Of a DNA stretch of 64,000 nt, positions 12,716 to 24,737 are shown piece after piece. The position numbers and the translations under genes were made by a program. The stretch spans positions 32,813,023 to 32,877,022 of the forward strand of contig CM043797.1 of the NCBI GenBank assembly GCA_023974075.1, given 5' to 3'. The stretch comes from Chaenocephalus aceratus. Taxonomy: Eukaryota; Chordata; Actinopteri; Perciformes; Channichthyidae. Position 1 is the stretch's first letter. Every line of letters begins with the position of its first letter. The notes beneath the pieces are model-generated. The model searched no databases. It had not been told where the DNA came from and saw only the letters and a list, made by a program, of their open reading frames with translations.

Positions 12716-14344
12716 ATGGCACTCCTCCTTTGCCTTGGCCTGTCGCTGCTGGCCTCTGTCCAGTCCAGCAACGTCAAGAACTGCCACCACGGCTGCCACT
12801 GTGAGGTGGAAAGCTTTGGCCTGTTCGACAGCTTTAGCCTGACCAGGGTGGACTGTCGGGGGCTGGGACCCGGGACCACCATGCCTATCCCCATCCCACT
12901 GGACACCTCCCACCTGGACCTGTCCTCCAACACCATGGGCCCGCTCACCGACACCATGTTGTCCGGTCCAGGCTACACCACCCTCGTTAGCTTGGACCTC
13001 AGCAGCAACCTTATAACAACGGTCAGTGTTTAAAGGAGCTCTAGTACATCATGAGGTTATGTTTCCTTTGACTTTAATGACCCATTTGTATTTATAAAAA
13101 TGAAAACTGTGATTTATAATCAATAAAATGTGGGCTTTTTGAGCTACAGTGTGGTATATTTGGACACAGCCTCTGGCAAATGCTAGCAAGTGTTAGCTAA
13201 CTTTAGATATATATTGTTGTGGTTCACTCTTACCTCTCATTTACAGTGTTTTTTAGCTGCATCAGTTTTCAGGGAAACAGTGTTAAACCTTATTTAATAT
13301 AACTCCCAAGCACCCAATGGTAGAGAGACATAGTAAGCAGCTCAACAGTGAAGGTCTTAGCAGCAATTAAGCCAGATATGGGTAGTGGAGTAAAAAAAGT
13401 AAAAAGAATGATTACCGATTCATATTTTGGGATTTTTTTAATACATTTGTGTGTATTGTGTCCCGCATAGACTTGCCTATCTACACAGCACTGAACAAAG
13501 TTATACAAGTTATTTCAATGTATCTTCACATCTGAAAAATGTACCTGGCCAATGTTTTACGGTTTCTTTTCTCTTTCTCTCTATCTTGCCTTCACATTTT
13601 CAGATAACAGCCAATGTTCTGTCCAAGCTGCGTTACCTGGAGACTCTGGATCTGAGCCACAACAACCTGCAGAGCCTCTCTCTCGGCTGTTTCTCCGGCC
13701 TCCCATTGGCTGAAGTTGACCTCAGCCACAACAGCTTCCAAGAGTTTGACATGGACGTGTTCGCCACCAAAGTAAATGGTGAGCCTGTCAGCGTGGATCT
13801 GTCTCACAACAGGCTTGTGTCAGTCTCCACGACTTTGCGTGGGAGAGAGCTGCACATTCAAACCTTGAATCTGTCAGCAAACCGGCTGCTGAGCGTACCG
13901 GCGCTGGCAGGACTTCCGCTGAGGTACCTCAATCTGGATGGTAACCCCATCACACAGATCAAGGAGGGAGCTTTTGCTCAGCTGAAAAATCTAGTTTATT
14001 TATCCATCAGTGGCCTCCAGGACCTTCACGAGATCATGCCAAACAGCTTCACGGGCCTCCTAAGCCTGCAAGTACTGGATCTCTCAAACAACCCCAAGCT
14101 CAAGACTTTAAGCCCCGCAGTTTTCAGCAAACTGGACTCCCTGCTGGAGCTGAATTTATCTGGCTCTGCTGTGGTGTCCTTGCCAAATAACATGCTGACA
14201 CACCTGCCCAGCATTAAGAGTATCACATTAGGGCGGAGCATCCAATGCTGGAGGACACAGAAACAGGGACAGTTCCACCGGCAGCTTGGACAGGTCCAAC
14301 ACAACGAGGTGCTCAGCTGTAATGTGGAGGGCGTCGTGTTGTAG
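12716..14344 (+). CDS. tsku: Tsukushi, secreted leucine-rich-repeat protein
   Basis: Two coding exons, 12716-13021 and 13604-14344, encode about 348 residues, close to the usual vertebrate length of about 350. The start ATG follows a splice acceptor by six bases. Residues 1-17 form a signal peptide (MALLLCLGLSLLASVQS). An N-terminal cysteine cap follows (CHHGCHCEVESFGLFDSF), then about ten leucine-rich repeats (DLSHNNLQSLSL type), and a C-terminal cysteine pair ending in VEGVVL. The intron is phase 0, donor GTCAGT and acceptor TTTTCAG; joining gives NLITTITANVLSKLRYLE, which aligns with the family without a gap. Tsukushi is known as an extracellular modulator of BMP, Wnt, FGF and TGF-beta signalling. 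The frame is intact with no lesions. The coding intron is unusual, since I recall tetrapod TSKU being encoded in one coding exon. Confidence 0.95.
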
Positions 14345-16280
14345 GAACGGTGCCTGTGGAAGTTGACCAATCCTTAAAGGGGCCAGTATAGTCCATCAGA
14401 AGTGCTTGCCAAGTGGTCGAATAGCTTCAGAAACCCCCTGACAGCTTTCTGACGTTGGATATAACCATTAACACTTTAGATTTCGTACAACCACCTTCTG
14501 AGAGTATAACCACACCAGTACAATCCTAAAGCGAGAGCCGTGCCTTATCTGCTCTGATATGCAAAACACTTTTTTCTTACTTTCACTTAATTACCTCTGT
14601 TCCAAGGTGAGCTTTTGGAATATGTCTTAAAGGTTTAAAGTAGCCTACTCAAACTCTTGACAGAAGTATAAAAAAATGCTGTACCTTTCAGAAAAAACAA
14701 CTTAAAACTGATCCGTTTCTTTCAACCTTTACATTTAGCCTGAACTGGTTGATCATTTTTCATAAATCCAACTTTTTGAGTAATGTTCATACTGTTTGTT
14801 ATGTACTTCATTTAAAGTGTGACCATATTAAGAGCTTTTTGCACTCAAACCAGTTGTGATGTGTTCTTAAAATGCACATACATGCAGTGTAATACAAAAC
14901 CTTCTGTGCATTGCTCATCATATCCACACTGATTGTTCTACTCTTGACCACTAACATCATTTTATTTGACTTTGAATGTGATGCTTTATTGAAATGTTTA
15001 AAGGGATAGTTAGATATTTTGGGAAATGTGCTGATTTGTTTAATAGCCGAGCGCTAGATGAGAAGATTCTGATATTAGTTGGTCCAATATGAAGCAATAT
15101 AGCCAACAACATGCTAGCTTAGCACAAAGCCTGGAAACAGAGGGAAACAGCTAGCCTGGCTCTGTCCAAAGAACTTCTTGAGCTCACTAAATAACTTGTT
15201 TGTTAAATCAATACAAAAAACTAAATGTGAAAACAATGGCTGCGGTTGTACGAAGGTACTATTTATTGGACTTGCAGTGACTTCCTGTAGTCTTTTGGAA
15301 TTCCCCATTGAACTGCAACATGTTTTCTTTATGTTTCAGTTGTTGACAGATCAAAGACATTTAATTTAACCTGTTTATTTAATAAATGTTGTAATTTTTA
15401 GACGTAACCACATAAGCTGTTCTCCCCTGTTTCCATTCTTAATGCTAAACTTAGCTTCTGGCTGTGGCTTTATACTTAACACACATACATGAAATTGTTG
15501 TGAATCTTCAGATCTAACTCTAATCAAGAGAGCTAATGTGCATATTATACATTATTGTATTATATATATGTCCCAAAAATGTCAATCTGTACAATCCAAG
15601 TACTAGTTCTTTATTAAGCTCGGTCTGGGTGGGAAACTTACACTATCTTCTGTAAGTGATGAGGGCAAAGATATTTTCTTGTTACGACCATTTCATTACT
15701 TGAATCTGACCTCCTGTCCTTTATGTTTGGAAAACTTACCTTCATAAGGACTCTTAAGTTTGGTGGCCTTTAGAAATTAGGCCTGTGCAGCCTTTGACTC
15801 ACTGTTCTGTTTGTCTTACACGTTACACAATGGCAGCGAACAGGCCGTGACCATGTTGACCAGCAGTTTATTTTGACCTGCTGGCAAATCATTCTCCAGT
15901 GGAACAAAATGCGTGTTTGCAAACTAATTGACCAATGAAGTAAATCAACATTCTCTCAATAAGTAATGGTAAAACACCAAGCTGCACCTTGCTGTTACGT
16001 GTAACTTCACCTTAGCATTCATGTGGTTTTTCTGTGGACATAAGAGGACGAACAGCCTCAAGACTGCATATTAGGGGTTTTCAATGTCAGCAATCTGTGA
16101 AAAGCTTGGGGCTTTAGTGTTTTGGTTTTAAAGGACATCCACCTTTTCAGTTGGTTAAATGAAAGTCAGAAGAGCCCAGTCTTGGTGTAGAAGTTTATAT
16201 TTATATGTATGTAACTATGTTGTATATAACTTTATATATAAATGAATCTTGTGTGTAATAAATTGACTCTTCTCACACTT
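14345..16280 (+). other. tsku: tsku 3' untranslated region with poly(A) signal
   Basis: No other gene intervenes after the stop codon. An AATAAA signal lies at 16257-16262, followed within 20 bases by T-rich sequence, so a 1.9-kb 3' UTR is likely. It contains an inserted fish repeat at about 14998-15580. Confidence 0.6.
14998..15580. repeat. Dispersed fish repeat inside the tsku 3' UTR
   Basis: The left end reads AAAGGGATAGTTAGATATTT followed by GGGAAATGTGCTGATTTG. The right end, reversed, has matching CTAACTCTAATCAAGAGAGC text. TTAGCATAAAG-like and CTGGCTGTGGCTTTATA phrases are typical of a very common teleost inverted-repeat element. It lies in transcribed sequence and could fold on itself in RNA. 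Confidence 0.6.
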
Positions 16281-16613
16281 TAAATGACTGCGGTTTGTTC
16301 TGTGTGATGTAATAACCTCAACTATTCTTTGGTGCGTAAGGGAAGGAGCACAAACTCGTCGCAAAACAAGACAACTCACATGTCAGCGTCAACATTTTAT
16401 TTAATATTGTGGTAGAGCCTGTTTTGCCACTCCGTGTGTGGTTTGTTTTCTTAGCCTCATATCAGGGTGTGTCGCTTAAAGGGATAAGTACTAAACTTAA
16501 ACCTGAGCAGAGTTGGGTAATAATAATATTACTATTTTATTATTAGTTGCTATAGCAACTCCAACAATTGGCCTAGCAACGGCTTAGCAACCCCATTGTT
16601 TTGTTATGAAAAT
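16281..16613. other. Spacer between tsku and the Gypsy element
   Basis: Non-coding; contains short GCAAC-type repeats around 16560-16595. Nothing recognised. Confidence 0.35.
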
Positions 16614-16871
16614 GTAACGGACGGCCCGGGGGCAAGGCAGAGTTCGAGGAGGGGCGAAGACCACAGCACTTAGGGGACCGGGCAGGAGCCGGTGTTAGTC
16701 AATAAATACAGTGAGTTATCTGGGCTCCACACAAAGGGAAGGAACATCAACAGGGATTCAAGCTGTGAGTACACGCCTTCAGCAAACCTGACTGAACTAC
16801 TGTTTCTGTTTGTGTCAAACGGTCTCAGTCCTACCATTCTCTATAATACACTGTCCAAGTCTGTTTTATGC
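16614..16871 (-). repeat. Possible 3' LTR remnant of the Gypsy element
   Basis: It lies directly downstream of the pol stop codon on the - strand and ends, in that direction, with CGTCCGTTACA, echoing the CGTAACA end of the 5' LTR. The interior does not match the 5' LTR region at 24738 onward, so it may be a diverged, recombined or unrelated LTR. Confidence 0.25.
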
Positions 16872-19655
16872 CTAGTATCCCTGCACATATAATGGTTGGG
16901 CAACTTGAAATGGATTTGTCCACATTGTCACTAGTTGACCTTCCCTAAATAAACTTGGTTGATACTGGCAAAGCATTCCATTAGCATGTGCTGCGCATGT
17001 TGGAGTCCCAAGTTGATCATAAGTGAAGAATCTAGGGGCTCGCCTTTCCCTCCTTGGTAGATCATCTCTTTGCTCCCTTTCATCTCCACCTGAATCTGAG
17101 TATGGGGATGTTGGGTTCTCATTCTGTGCTTCCTCAACAGGTTGAACATCTCCAGACTCACAATTTTCCTCTGGCAGCACATCTTCTTGTGCGTTTGTTA
17201 TAGGCATTTCTTTAACAACAGGCTCATCTGTACTCAACACTGGTGTGTTCTGTTCAGCACCATCTTGTGTGTTAGACTGCTCCATGGTTACATCAATAAA
17301 GGGCCTTTGAGAATGTTCTACTGACTTGTAGTAGTACTCAAACTCCTCTTCGTCATCTTCCTGTTCCCGAGCTGTATCTTCAGCAGCTGTCTCTGTCATC
17401 CTTCTTTCATTCTTTTGCTTGGACACTGTCTTTGGCTGAATTTCCAGAGGTAAGTGATCACAAGGTAGCAACAGATTGCGATGCATTATTCTCGATCTTC
17501 CTCTTCCCTGCTCAGGTCTGATTTCATAAACTAGAATGTCTTCTCCGACCTGGCGGATTACATAGTGGATGTTCTCTTCCCAATGGTTACGAAGCTTTCC
17601 AGTGCCTCCTCTCGGTGTCAGGTTTCGAACAAGGACACGATCACCGGGGTACAGCATGGAGCTTCTCACTTTTCCATCATAATGTCTTTTACTGCTTTCT
17701 CTTGAATTCTTTGCATTCTCCTGCACTATTTCGTACGCGTCTTGCATCTCCCTTTTCCATTTCTCCATGTATGTTCGATGGTCTGTCGTTCCTGTTTCAG
17801 ATGTTAGACCAAACAGTAGGTCAATGGGTAACCTTGGGGATCTTCCAAACAGAAGGTAAAAAGGGGAGAAGCCTGTTACCTCACAACGTGTGCAGTTGTA
17901 TGCATAGATCAGCTTGTTTAACGATTCCTTCCAGTTTGTCTTCTGTTTATCAGTAAGTGTCTTTAACATCTGTAGCAGTGTTCGATTGAAACGCTCAACT
18001 TGCCCATTTCCTTGAGGATGATATGGTGTTGTTCGCGACCCAAGTACACCACAGTTCTTTTTCAGCTGGGCAAAAAGCTGGTTCTCAAATTCGCCGCCTT
18101 GGTCGTGATGTATACGTGTTGGTAGACCAAACTTGAGAGCATAATCATTAAATATGCGATCAGCAACAGTTTTGCCAGACTTGGAAGTGGTGGCGTAAGC
18201 CTGGGCGAAACGAGTGAAATGGTCAACGATTACCAGTATGTACTCATAGCCGCCGCTGCATTTGTCCAAATGAAGAAAGTCTATTGACACCAGTTCAAAG
18301 GGTTGAGTAGTGACAATGCTTGTGAGAGGTGCACGTGATTCTTTGCATGGTGTTTTTAGCTTAAGGCAAGTACAAGTCCTCGCTACATAGTGTTCAATTT
18401 CTTTTTGCATGTATGGCCAAAATAATCTGTCTCTAATCAGTGATGTTGTACGATCAATGCCTTGATGGCCCATCTCATCATGCAACTCTTTCAGTACAGT
18501 GATTGTATGCCTCTCAGGTAATACAAACTGTGTTCTGTTAACTGTCTTCCTGCGAAGAATGCCATCGTCATCGATATGGAGTCTTTCCCATTCGCAGAGA
18601 AGGCACTTGCTTTGTTTACTCAATGCATTAAATGCATGTCTATCTGGCTTGTTGTCCCTCAGTTTACACTGCATCACTGGACCAATGTTTTTGTCGTCTT
18701 CCTGTGCTTTTCTTATTTCAGGAACTGAAAATGATGTATACATTGCTTCACTCACTGATGAACATTGGAGAGTGGTAAGTACTGGGCAGACCAACGATGA
18801 GCTTGAGTCTTGAGTCTCGACTGCTTGGGCTGTAGCTGCCACACAGTCTGATGGGAGCTCTTCAGTACATTTGTTCAACATCTCTTCAACATTTACAGGC
18901 ATCCTTGATAGACTGTCAGCATCCACATTCTCTTTCCCTGGACGGTATCGAATGGTAAAGTGAAAGTCGGCAAGCTCTGCTACCCATCTATATCCAGTTG
19001 CATTAAGCTTGGCACTCGACAGGACATAGGTAAGTGGATTATTATCACTGTATACAGTAAATGTAGGCGCATAGTACAAATAGTCTCTGAATTTTTCTGT
19101 TACTGCCCACTTTAATGCGAGAAATTCCAATTTTCCTGAGTGGAGATGGTAATTTCGTTCAGAGGCTGTCAGTGTCCGGGAACCGTAGGCGATCACACGG
19201 AGTTTACCATCCTGTTGTTGGTATAGGACTGAGCCAAGGCCTTGGTTTGACGCATCTGTATGGAGGACAAATGACAGTGAGAAGTCAGGGAACCCGAGGA
19301 CTGGGGGCTCAACCAGACAGTCTATTAGCCGTTCCTAGATGCATTGATGTTCTTCAGTCCACACAATTGGTTTGTGTGACGGCACTCCTTTCTTTTTTTC
19401 TGTGACTCGTCTTGTTTTTCTCCTGCTTTCTGTTACATTGTTGTCTTCTGCTGTACCTTTCAACAAGTCATGAAGTGGTCCAGCAATTCGGGAAAAGTTC
19501 TGTATGTATTGTCTGTAGTAGCTTAGCAAGCCCATGATAGCTCGAAGCTCTCCCACATTTTTCGGTCTCTTATCTTTCAATGCTCTCATAGCGATGGTGT
19601 CAGCTGGATCGATTTTGCTACCTTCGGCAGAAACAACTCTTCCCAGATATCGAAC
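16872..19655 (-). pseudogene. Gypsy pol, RT end, RNase H and integrase
   Basis: The segment continues RT after the LINE insertion (GRVVSAEGSKIDPADTIA, then the conserved YYRQYIQNFSRIA). It then reaches an amber codon at 19335, and the same frame resumes with the RNase H domain (HTDASNQGLGSVL, YRPGKENVDADSLSR). The integrase follows: an HHCC zinc region (HDEMGHQGIDRTT with CTCLKLKTPC), then a core with the D,D-35-E residues visible around SIDFLHLDKC, HHDQGGEF and NGQVERFNRTL. A GPY/F-like module (PGDRVLVRNLTPRGG) and an acidic tail complete it. No chromodomain was seen. Apart from the amber, 830 codons are open, so decay is recent. Confidence 0.9.
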
Positions 19656-21064
19656 CATCCATCCATCCATCCATCTTCTCCCGCTTATCCGTGGTCGGGT
19701 CGCGGGGGTAGCAGTTCCAGCAGAGAGCCCCAAACTTTCTTTTCCCTGGCGACATCAACCAGCTCTGACTGGGGGATCCCAAGGCGCTCCCAGGCCAGCG
19801 AAGAGATATAATCCCTCCACCTGGTCCTAGGTCTACCCCTTGGTCTCTTCCCAGCTGGACGTGCCTGGAACACCTCCCTAGGGAGGCGCCCAGGTGGCAT
19901 CCTAACTAGGTGCCCGAACCACCTCAACTGGCTCCTTTCGACGCGAAGGAGGAGCGGCTCAACTCCGAGTCCCTCCCTGATGACCGAACTTCTCACCTTA
20001 TCCCTAAGGGAGACACCAGCCACCCGGTGGAGAAAACCCATCTCGGCCGCTTGTATCCGCGATCTCGTTCTTTCGGTCATGACCCATCCTTCATGACCAT
20101 AGGTGAGGGTAGGAACAAAAATGGCCCGGTAGACAGAGAGCTTTGCCTTCTGGCTCAGCTCCCTTTTCGTCACAACGGTGCGGTAAAGCGACTGCAGTAC
20201 CGCTCCCGCTGCTCCGATTCTCCGGCCCATCTCACGCTCCATTGTTCCCTCACTCGAGAACAAGATCCCGAGATACTTGAACTCCTTCACTTGGGGTAAG
20301 GACTCATTCCCTACTTGGAGTGGACAGTCCATCGGTTTCCTGCTGAGAACCATGGCCTCAGATTTGGAGGTGCTGATCCTCATCCCAGCCGCTTCACACT
20401 CGGTTGCGAACCGATCCAGTGAGTGCTGAAGGTCGCAGACCGATGAAGCCATCAGAACCACATCATCTGCAAAAAGCAGTGGTGCAATCCTTAGTCCACC
20501 GAACTGCAGACCCCCTCCCTCACGACTACGCCTCGAAATCCGATCCATGTATATTACAAACAGGATTGGTGACAAAGCGCAGCCCTGGCGGAGGCCAACC
20601 CTCACCGGAAATGGGTCCGACTTACTGCCGAGGACCCGGACACAGCTCTCGCTTTGGGAGTACAGAGATTGGATGGCCCTGAGTAGAGACCCCCTCACCC
20701 CATACTCCCGCAGCACCTCCCACAGTAACTCCCTGGGAACTCGGTCATACGCCTTCTCCAAGTCTACAAAACATATGTAGACCGGATAAGCGTACTCCCA
20801 GGCCCCCTCCAGGATCCTTGCGAGAGTAAAAAGCTGATCCGTCGTTCCACGACCAGGACGGAATCCGCATTGTTCCTCCTCAATCTGAGGTTCGACAATC
20901 GGCCTGACCCTCCTTTCAAGTACCTTGGAGTAAACTTTCCCGGGGAGGCTGAGTAGTGTGATGCCTCTGTAATTGGCACACACCCTCTGACCCCCCTTTT
21001 TAAAAAGGGGAACCACCACCCCGGTCTGCCACTCCTTCGGTACTGTTTAGTTCACAGTATAGTT
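19656..21064 (-). mobile_element. Rex3-like RTE LINE, 5'-truncated, inserted in Gypsy pol
   Basis: The insertion is bounded by an exact 13-bp duplication, CCAGATATCGAAC, at 19643-19655 and 21065-21077. Its 3' end on the - strand is a run of GATG units, the known hallmark of Rex3-type RTE elements in fish. The 5' end is truncated within the coding region, as is usual for LINEs. Removing the insert and one duplication restores the Gypsy RT frame. Confidence 0.92.
19685..21019 (-). CDS. RTE-clade LINE reverse transcriptase, partial but open
   Basis: The frame of 444 codons has all core reverse-transcriptase motifs in order: NYRGITLLS, the [15 protein letters not shown] block, [30 protein letters not shown] and the catalytic [10 protein letters not shown]-terminal region ([17 protein letters not shown], then an Arg/Pro-rich RGRPRTRW) is typical of the RTE/Rex3 group. 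The N-terminal apurinic endonuclease is missing because of 5' truncation. No stop or frameshift is present, so the copy is young relative to its Gypsy host. It has no promoter of its own here. Confidence 0.9.
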   Translation of the reverse strand: MVVPLFKKGGQRVCANYRGITLLSLPGKVYSKVLERRVRPIVEPQIEEEQCGFRPGRGTTDQLFTLARILEGAWEYAYPVYICFVDLEKAYDRVPRELLWEVLREYGVRGSLLRAIQSLYSQSESCVRVLGSKSDPFPVRVGLRQGCALSPILFVIYMDRISRRSREGGGLQFGGLRIAPLLFADDVVLMASSVCDLQHSLDRFATECEAAGMRISTSKSEAMVLSRKPMDCPLQVGNESLPQVKEFKYLGILFSSEGTMEREMGRRIGAAGAVLQSLYRTVVTKRELSQKAKLSVYRAIFVPTLTYGHEGWVMTERTRSRIQAAEMGFLHRVAGVSLRDKVRSSVIREGLGVEPLLLRVERSQLRWFGHLVRMPPGRLPREVFQARPAGKRPRGRPRTRWRDYISSLAWERLGIPQSELVDVAREKKVWGSLLELLPPRPDHG

Positions 21065-21077
21065 CCAGATATCGAAC

Positions 21078-22561
21078 CTCAGGCTTGAAAAGTTCACACT
21101 TGCTGGGCTTCAATTTGATTCCATATCTTCTCAACAGCTGTAGCACTTTTATGACATGGTTCACATGGTCCTCAAACGATTGACTGTACACAAGTGTGTC
21201 ATCCAAATAGGGGATGCAGATGTTGTCTCGCACTTCTTCTAAACACTCTTCCATGCACCGTTGAAAGGCTGCTGGTGCATTCATCAGCCCAAATGGAATT
21301 CTTATCCATTCATACAGGCCCCACGGCGTCACAAATGCAGTTAAAGGTCTGCTGTCTTCATCTATAAAACCCTGATGGTAGGCCTTCCCTTGGTCTAACA
21401 ATGAAAACCAAGTATGACCGCCAAGACTGTCAAGGATGTCCTGCACTCGGGGTATCGGTTGTCTGTCAGGGTGTGTCTTTTTGTTTAACTCTCTGTAATC
21501 TATGCAAAGACATAAGCTGCCATCTTTTTTTCTTACACAGACAACAGGTGAGGCATATGGTGAGCTGGATTTCTTTACCCATCCTTGTGCAATAAGGTTA
21601 TGTAGATAGTCTTTCATCTCCTTATATAGTGGCTTTGGCACAGACACGTACGTTCGTGCTACAGGATCTGTGTCTGTAAGTGATATGCTCAACTTCAGCT
21701 TCTCAATACATCCAATGTCATCATCTGACTTCGAAAAAGATGAACATTCCTCACGAAGCATATCTTGCACCATTACTTTCTCGGTTTCACTTAGATGACT
21801 TAGATTTGCATTCACTTGATTGACTGACACTGGAGGATGCTGATTTGGTTTCTCTAACACTGTAGTTGGACACACTGCACTCTGCCCACAACAGTTCTTC
21901 CTGCCAACTCAATATCGTGATTGGTGGGGTTTTGCACATCGAGAATAATGTAAGGTGAAGCACCACTTTTAAGCATCACCAATGTATCACAAAACTCAAG
22001 GCCTTCAGCCCACTGAGGATTTATGTCAGGCTCGAAAATGAGGGTAGTGTCTTTCTTCAGTGGCTGTGTCTGTACTTTACAGTCAATTTGAACAGAAGAG
22101 TGTTTAGGAACCATGACTTTCCCTTTTGTGGTTTTACCATATAGTCACATGACTGTTCTGTAGTCACTAGGTCAATGAAGGCTGTGACATTCTTTTTCTC
22201 AAGACTGGGAATAGCTGCTGTTAAAGTCTCATGCAACTGCTCTCTTCTTCTAACATCCATTTGTTCTGAAGTGCACTATTCGCTCAATGACATTGTAGCC
22301 TAGAATAGGCTGTGAGAGAGATCTGCCTTTCATCACTAGCATGGGGACAATAAGTTCTTTGGGATCAGCTCCTTCTGCAGCTAATCCAACAGTTACCTCA
22401 ATGTAGCCCTTGTAAGGCATGCTCTCTCCGTTAGCAGCAGTGATATTCAAATTATCCAGTGCATCCAGTAACTCTGAAACATCTCTTAGCTTCTCATTTG
22501 GCAAATGTCTCTTTTTCCATTTTTCATCAACAATGCAGACTTGGGAGCCTGTATCCCACAA
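21078..22561 (-). pseudogene. Gypsy pol, protease and first part of reverse transcriptase
   Basis: Protease: the active-site triad sits in ALWDTGSQVCIV near 22555, followed by an ILGYNVIER flap-end region near 22290. Reverse transcriptase: [45 protein letters not shown] and the catalytic YLDD near 21200, ending at FKPEVRYL where the LINE entered. Overlapping frames at 22057-22260 and 21854-22114 show that small indels break the frame between protease and RT. The domain order and residues fit Ty3/Gypsy. Confidence 0.85.
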
Positions 22562-22592
22562 TGCTTTAATTTTACGGTCTTGGATGTAGCAC

Positions 22593-22943
22593 TCAACTAT
22601 ACACCTTTCCTACCAACGCCACAAGACGAGAATGGCTGTCCTTTTTTCTGGTGTGGGCTGTGCTTGCACTTGGTTGAGAGCACTGATTAACATGCGCGTG
22701 AGGGGGCTGCTTGCATTTTTTGTAATGTTTTGGCCAATGTTCAGTTTGACAGGTTTTAGAGCAGTAATTGTCTTCTTTACACGATGCACATTTTCTGAAT
22801 TTCTGTTCGTTTTCAGGGACACCACAGTATGAGCAATGCTGTTGGGACATTACCCTGTTGTTGGTTACTCCCTGTCCCGTGGGGGTAACCCTGTATCGTT
22901 TAAAGGGACCTCTCTGTCTGGTCCGTTTCCTCTCAGCCTGCAA
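22593..22943 (-). pseudogene. Gypsy gag-pol segment with a MYND-type zinc finger
   Basis: A 116-residue frame contains HCSYCGVPENEQKFRKC, then CASC, then NYCSKTCQTEHWPKHYKKC. The spacing C-x2-C, C-x2-C, Y-C-S-K-x-C-Q, H-W-x2-H-x3-C is that of the MYND finger known in many eukaryotic regulatory proteins, where it binds proline-rich peptides. Here it occupies the place where Gypsy elements usually carry the CCHC nucleocapsid knuckle, about 70-80 residues upstream of the protease. A frameshift near 22605 separates it from the protease. Zinc-finger class is clear; its role in the element is inference. Confidence 0.8.
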
Positions 22944-23203
22944 CCTGCGAGAAAATGTTCACTATTACCACACCTGTAGCAATGGGTGCAACACTCACTT
23001 CCATTTTTCTTGCAGCCAAAACATTTTCTTAAGCGTGCACGACTTGGCCCGGAGAAGTTGTGTTGTGGTGCGAACCCTCTTTGGTATTGAGCTGTCTCTC
23101 CTCTCTGCCCTGGTCCTGGGGGTGGCCAGAGGTTTTGCTGTGGATACTGGAACTGAGGAGGGGGGATGCATTCTTGTGGTATAGGTGAGGTGAAATACTG
23201 TGG

Positions 23204-24516
23204 CTATGCTTGGTTAGGCTGTCGCATTGACTCTCTGATTTGTGCAACTTCAGCGCCTATGTTTTTCAGTAATGCCATATCAGACCGCATTTCTTTCAGT
23301 TCACTCAGAACATCAGGCTGAAATCTGCTGTTTTGGTCTAGAATAGTATTTTTTTCCTTTTTCTCTGCAGTTGTCTCGCTGGATTGAGCTGAGTGCACGC
23401 TGCTGGGTAAGTAGTTTATTTTTATTTTGTCTCTCTGCTTCGTTGGCACAAGCAATGTTAACTTTTTCGAGGAGCAGCTCATCACTTGATGTTGTCTGTT
23501 GCAAATACGGCTGAAGATCACTTCTAATGTTGTCATTTTGCAGGCCTGTGAGAACAGTGTGGAGAAACATACTCTGTACGAGGACAGGATCATATCTTAG
23601 ACCAGATTCTGCCTCCTGTGAAGCAAACAGAATTTTCTGTCTGATCTGCACGGATCAGGAAGTTTTGTGGAGTCTCCTTGTTACTTTGGACCTCTGAGGT
23701 CAGTTGTTCGTACAGTTCTGTTGCTCCTTTTTCTTGGTAATGGGACCTGAGTATGCTCCTCAAGGTAGGTAAAGTCAGGTTGATTTTTCCCTCCAAATAT
23801 CTGCATAGTTGTAGGCCTGGTGCTATTGCCCTTACCACTGCATCCACTATTTCTATTTCAGGAAATCCCTTGCTCATGCCTTGCTCAATTTGATGTGCTA
23901 GACTAGAGAATGTAAGTTTGTCTTTTTGACCTGGCTCACCAATCTGGCCTGATATTTTGAATTCTCTGCTCCACTATAATGAGACACGTGGTTGGGGGGT
24001 CTGTTGGACAGTCACATTGTCTTGTTTGATAGTATTACCTTCCCCACTCACTAACCTTTGGGCCCCACCGGTCTGGTCTGGTTTTGCTTGTAGTGAAAAC
24101 GCTAAGGCTGACTGTAGTTTCTCTATCTCTTTAAGCAAACTTTCTCTTTCTGACGGCTGTATGACATGTTCCTGCACCACGTCTGTCTGTTTGTCACCAG
24201 AACTCTGCTGTGTATCTTCTCTTAATAAAGCAGCCTGTTGTAACTCAACTATTTTATCTTTTAGAACAAGTAGCTCTGCCATACCCTGATCCTCAAGTTC
24301 ACTTAGCTCTTCTCTCTCTAAGTGCATTGTAACATGTGAGATGAGAGACGAACGATTTTTACCTGATACATACTCAAAAGTTGACCCGGCAATAGTTAGG
24401 AAATCACACACTTCAATCAAATCAACCCTTGTCAGTGTGTACAGTTTACCGCCAACTTCTAGCTTCAAGTCTTCTAGCGCTGAGGAGTCCATTTCAATCT
24501 CTTTTCCTGTGGACAT
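23204..24516 (-). pseudogene. Gypsy gag, broken
   Basis: The first frame starts MSTGKEIEMDSSALEDLKLE at 24516 and has a coiled-coil-like stretch (LVLKDKIVELQQAALL, ESLLKEIEKLQSALAF). It stops at an amber at 23974 but continues in the same frame to about 23660, with MSKGFPEIEIVDAVVRAI and a capsid-like region. A frameshift then moves it to the next frame (KILFASQEAESGLRYDP, DNIRSDLQPYLQQ). The position between primer site and finger, and the helical content, support gag; sequence identity with known gag proteins could not be tested. Confidence 0.65.
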
Positions 24517-24717
24517 TGTCAGTGGAATGTAGAACCTTCACTTTGCAGATGAGACAGCGTAACTCTCCTGGCACCCGTAGTTGACCTCAGATTGTATACA
24601 AGTCCCTCTCCGTAGCTATTGAACCACCACACGTCGTCGTCCACCCTAGTTGTAGTGAAGATGGGTTGAATGATGATCGGGGACATCTATCTGGAACAGC
24701 TGGCCCTCGTCACATTC

Positions 24718-24735
24718 GTCCCGGACGAGCCCCCA
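24718..24735 (-). promoter_or_regulatory. Primer binding site complementary to tRNA-Pro
   Basis: Read on the - strand, TGGGGGCTCGTCCGGGAC matches the canonical proline-tRNA primer site at 17 of 18 positions. It begins two bases after the CA end of the presumed 5' LTR (TGTTACG at 24738 on the + strand). This fixes both the orientation of the element and its 5' LTR boundary. Confidence 0.85.
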
Positions 24736-24737
24736 AA

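Noticed and set aside
19910..20682. Open frames on the + strand opposite the LINE reverse transcriptase.
   Set aside because: Shadow frames of the - strand coding region.
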